This document shows positions 18,686 to 20,617 of a stretch of 20,617 nt of DNA, in pieces. The translations under genes and the position numbers were made by a program. This stretch comes from Chara braunii. Lineage: Eukaryota > Streptophyta > Charophyceae > Charales > Characeae. The notes under the pieces are model-generated. The model was not told the DNA's origin and did no database searches. It saw nothing but the letters and a program-made list of their open reading frames with translations. The first letter of the stretch is position 1. Every line of letters begins with the position of its first letter. The stretch is from positions 575,840 to 596,456 of the forward strand of contig BFEA01000220.1 of assembly GCA_003427395.1 (NCBI GenBank), written 5' to 3'.

Positions 18686-18796
18686 CTACCGTCTTCCCCC
18701 GAACACAACGCACCCTTATTTTGGCTGTATCTGGCCGGAAATATAGCTTGTATACATTCATTTTTAGGGTGCGTTATGTTCGGGGGAAGACGGTAG
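18686..18796. mobile_element. Small palindromic MITE, copy B
   Basis: CTACCGTCTTCCCCCGAAC with the following CACAACGCACCCT (18686-18716) is the reverse complement, with one mismatch, of 18766-18796. The arms flank a roughly 49 bp loop. The reverse complement of the element matches copy A at 14928-15036, including the subterminal CAGATACAGC. No coding capacity and no clear target duplication here. Confidence 0.75.
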
Positions 18797-19038
18797 CTGT
18801 TCGGTGCCAGGTCAAAGTCAAAGGGAGAGGTATCCCTGCAAATTCTGACGCAGAGGAAATGGGGAGCAGGTCCCAGTTGTCAGGTACGAGTGTATCGCTT
18901 CTCACTAGGAACCAGGAGAAGGCCTACAGCTGATGGATAGTGACCAAAGGCGGATCTATCGTTGCCGATACCGCATAAACCACCGCTACCTTCCAGTCGC
19001 GAAGTCTTAAGTCGGGGTGAATATGACCTATACCTCAT
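18797..19038. other. No recognisable gene
   Basis: Short open frames continue into the dispersed repeat, but no domain can be recognised. Confidence 0.5.
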
Positions 19039-19189
19039 TCTTCGGAGGCCGGGCACCACGGGACCAAAAAGGCTGGCGGCGCCGGCCAAAAGAAAAGCAA
19101 GAAGGTCCTGCTGGCACATCGGCAAAGCTTGGCGTGCAGTTCTCGTCCACCTCGGGAAAAAGAGGCTTGGAGGTAGTGGTGGTTGAAGA
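19039..19189 (+). repeat. Dispersed repeat, copy 3 (longest)
   Basis: The fullest copy of a family also seen at 6944-7060 (same strand) and 15311-15363 (opposite strand). One frame reads TTGPKRLAAPAKRKARRSCW and GKKRLGGSGG. The inverted copy reads GPKWVAAPAKRR in its corresponding frame, so the similarity holds at peptide level. It may derive from a coding part of a transposon, but I cannot name it. Confidence 0.6.
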
Positions 19190-20277
19190 GAAAATGGGAA
19201 CAGAGCTGCAGGATGGCAGTTAGTGAATTGATGCTTCAACACCCTCCCATCTCCATCCCTGCTTCTCTAGCAGATGCGTTTCAGTGCTCAGTTCCAGTTT
19301 GCTGATCCGCGCTCAGCCGTTTTGTCTCACTTCGTTGATTGTTCTTTCTTCTGACGTAGGAGGACGCTTCGCTTGGCTTTTCTTCTTTTGGGAAATCACT
19401 TCGCCTTTCACGTATGCTAGCAACGGACTCTGGTGATGTAGAAAATTGCATGCATGAAGCAGTCAAGAGGAATGAGAGAGATCTAAAGTGGGAATATGGA
19501 GACAGAACACCTGTTCCGTACTCCCCCGAGAATATTAAGACAGAACACCTGTTTCATACTCCCTCGTCTCCGTATCCCTGGTCGCACCTTGTGTGTGCCT
19601 TGGAGTCGCGGCTCGTATAGGAGCCGCAACGTGCAAGGATGAACGAGCCTGGACCGGAGCGCCCAAATTTATTCGAGTGGAAACGGGTCTGCTTTATTTT
19701 GTCCCACGGTCGATATATGGCAGGGTACTGGCGGTGTAAGCACCCTTTGATCACAAGAGGGGCAGTAAGGAGGCTGCACCGTGAAGACGATTGGACCCCT
19801 GCCTGTTTCTCTCGGGCCCACAAGGTTGTGCAGTCCTGAACAGCAGAAGTTTAAGGACAATTGGTTGTGCTAGGAATTGTGCAGGTTTGGATGGGCTGTT
19901 CGACACCATGCAGGGTGGAAACGTAGCGCCTAATCCAGGCTCCGACGAATGTTGAGTTTCCTGTGGGGCCATGGGGTATTCCAAACGGTCTTCCAACTTG
20001 AAACAAGACGTGGAAGTTGGAAATTGGAAGGCGTGTGTGGACCCTGTCCTTCTGTATTAGATGAACCATAGATTTGCTTGTGTATTCATCTGTTTATAGA
20101 TTGTTGACATCAACTACTTGTATGGGCTCAATTGTGGTCATTAGGTCAATGATCATTGGCTTCAGCAAGATCAGCGATCAGCAGACATGCGGTGTCTCCT
20201 GAGCGGGCGACCACATTTGCAGGACCACGCTGCAAGACATGAATAGGTGATAACGAATGATCTTTCCTCATCACTGG

Positions 20278-20278
<1 letters not shown>
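19190..20278. other. No recognisable gene; short duplication and hairpin
   Basis: GACAGAACACCTGTTCCGTA at 19501 recurs as GACAGAACACCTGTTTCATA at 19539 (38 bp period). GCGGCTC GTATAG GAGCCGC at 19608-19627 is a perfect 7 bp hairpin. Open frames are under 90 codons and have no recognisable domain. Confidence 0.55.
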
Positions 20279-20351
<73 letters not shown>

Positions 20352-20357
20352 CCTCTT

Positions 20358-20390
<33 letters not shown>

Positions 20391-20400
20391 CTCTCTCGTG

Positions 20401-20471
<71 letters not shown>

Positions 20472-20531
20472 GTATGTGTTGTGTGTGTGTGTGTGCGCGC
20501 GCGTTTGTGTGTGTGTGTGTGTGTGTGCGTT

Positions 20532-20603
<72 letters not shown>

Positions 20604-20617
20604 TGTATGTGTGTGTG
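20279..20617. repeat. Compound TG / CT / CA / GA microsatellite block
   Basis: In order: (TG)n from 20279 to about 20349, a CCTCTTTCG break, more TG to about 20389, CT at 20400-20427, CA at 20427-20467, a TACGTATG spacer, TG with GCGCGC and GCG breaks to about 20548, GA to about 20600, then TG to the window end. The TG and CA tracts, and the CT and GA tracts, are mutually complementary. Confidence 0.96.

Overview
This is eukaryotic nuclear DNA, most likely from a streptophyte (plant-lineage) genome. The best single guess is a charophyte alga such as Chara. That guess rests on a plant-type GH9 cellulase exon ending in a CBM49-like domain, on a hAT transposase relic of a type I associate with Chara, and on very heavy simple-sequence and foldback repeat content; no search was run. 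There are no prokaryotic operons, ribosome binding sites or CRISPR arrays. Single N bases at 5509 and 17372, both inside tandem repeats, suggest assembly joins.

Layout. 1-5600 is gene-poor: a CT microsatellite at the left edge, poly-T runs, a G-rich tract with a recurring motif, a GAA tract, a possible tRNA-derived SINE with an adjoining hairpin, two short tandem duplications and a second CT microsatellite. 5600-8320 holds two foldback elements: a ~610 bp one with ~87 bp terminal inverted repeats (6182-6790), and a ~570 bp one built from GGACCCCAC-type units around a 64-base poly-A (7749-8318). Between them lies one copy of a dispersed repeat (6944-7060). 8320-10850 has no gene I can recognise. 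10854-14180 on the minus strand is a decayed hAT transposase: BED finger, DUF659-like core and C-terminal dimerisation region, broken by frameshifts and stops. Its 3' part carries a 30 bp in-frame triplication and a ~206 bp unit present three times, one copy inverted. Just upstream on the same strand is a short open frame with weak resemblance to P27-type phage terminase small subunits.

15959-18093 on the plus strand is the only convincing cellular gene: the last exon of a GH9 endoglucanase. It carries both GH9 active-site signatures, a very long Ser/Pro then Gly/Gln/Thr repeat linker containing a 24 bp minisatellite, and a terminal CBM49-like domain. Earlier exons (catalytic N-terminal part) are not visible, so they lie left of this window or beyond a large, transposon-bearing intron. 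18100-20278 holds the 3' flank, a small palindromic MITE (a second copy lies at 14928-15036) and a better copy of the dispersed repeat. 20279-20617 is a compound TG/CT/CA/GA microsatellite block running off the right edge.
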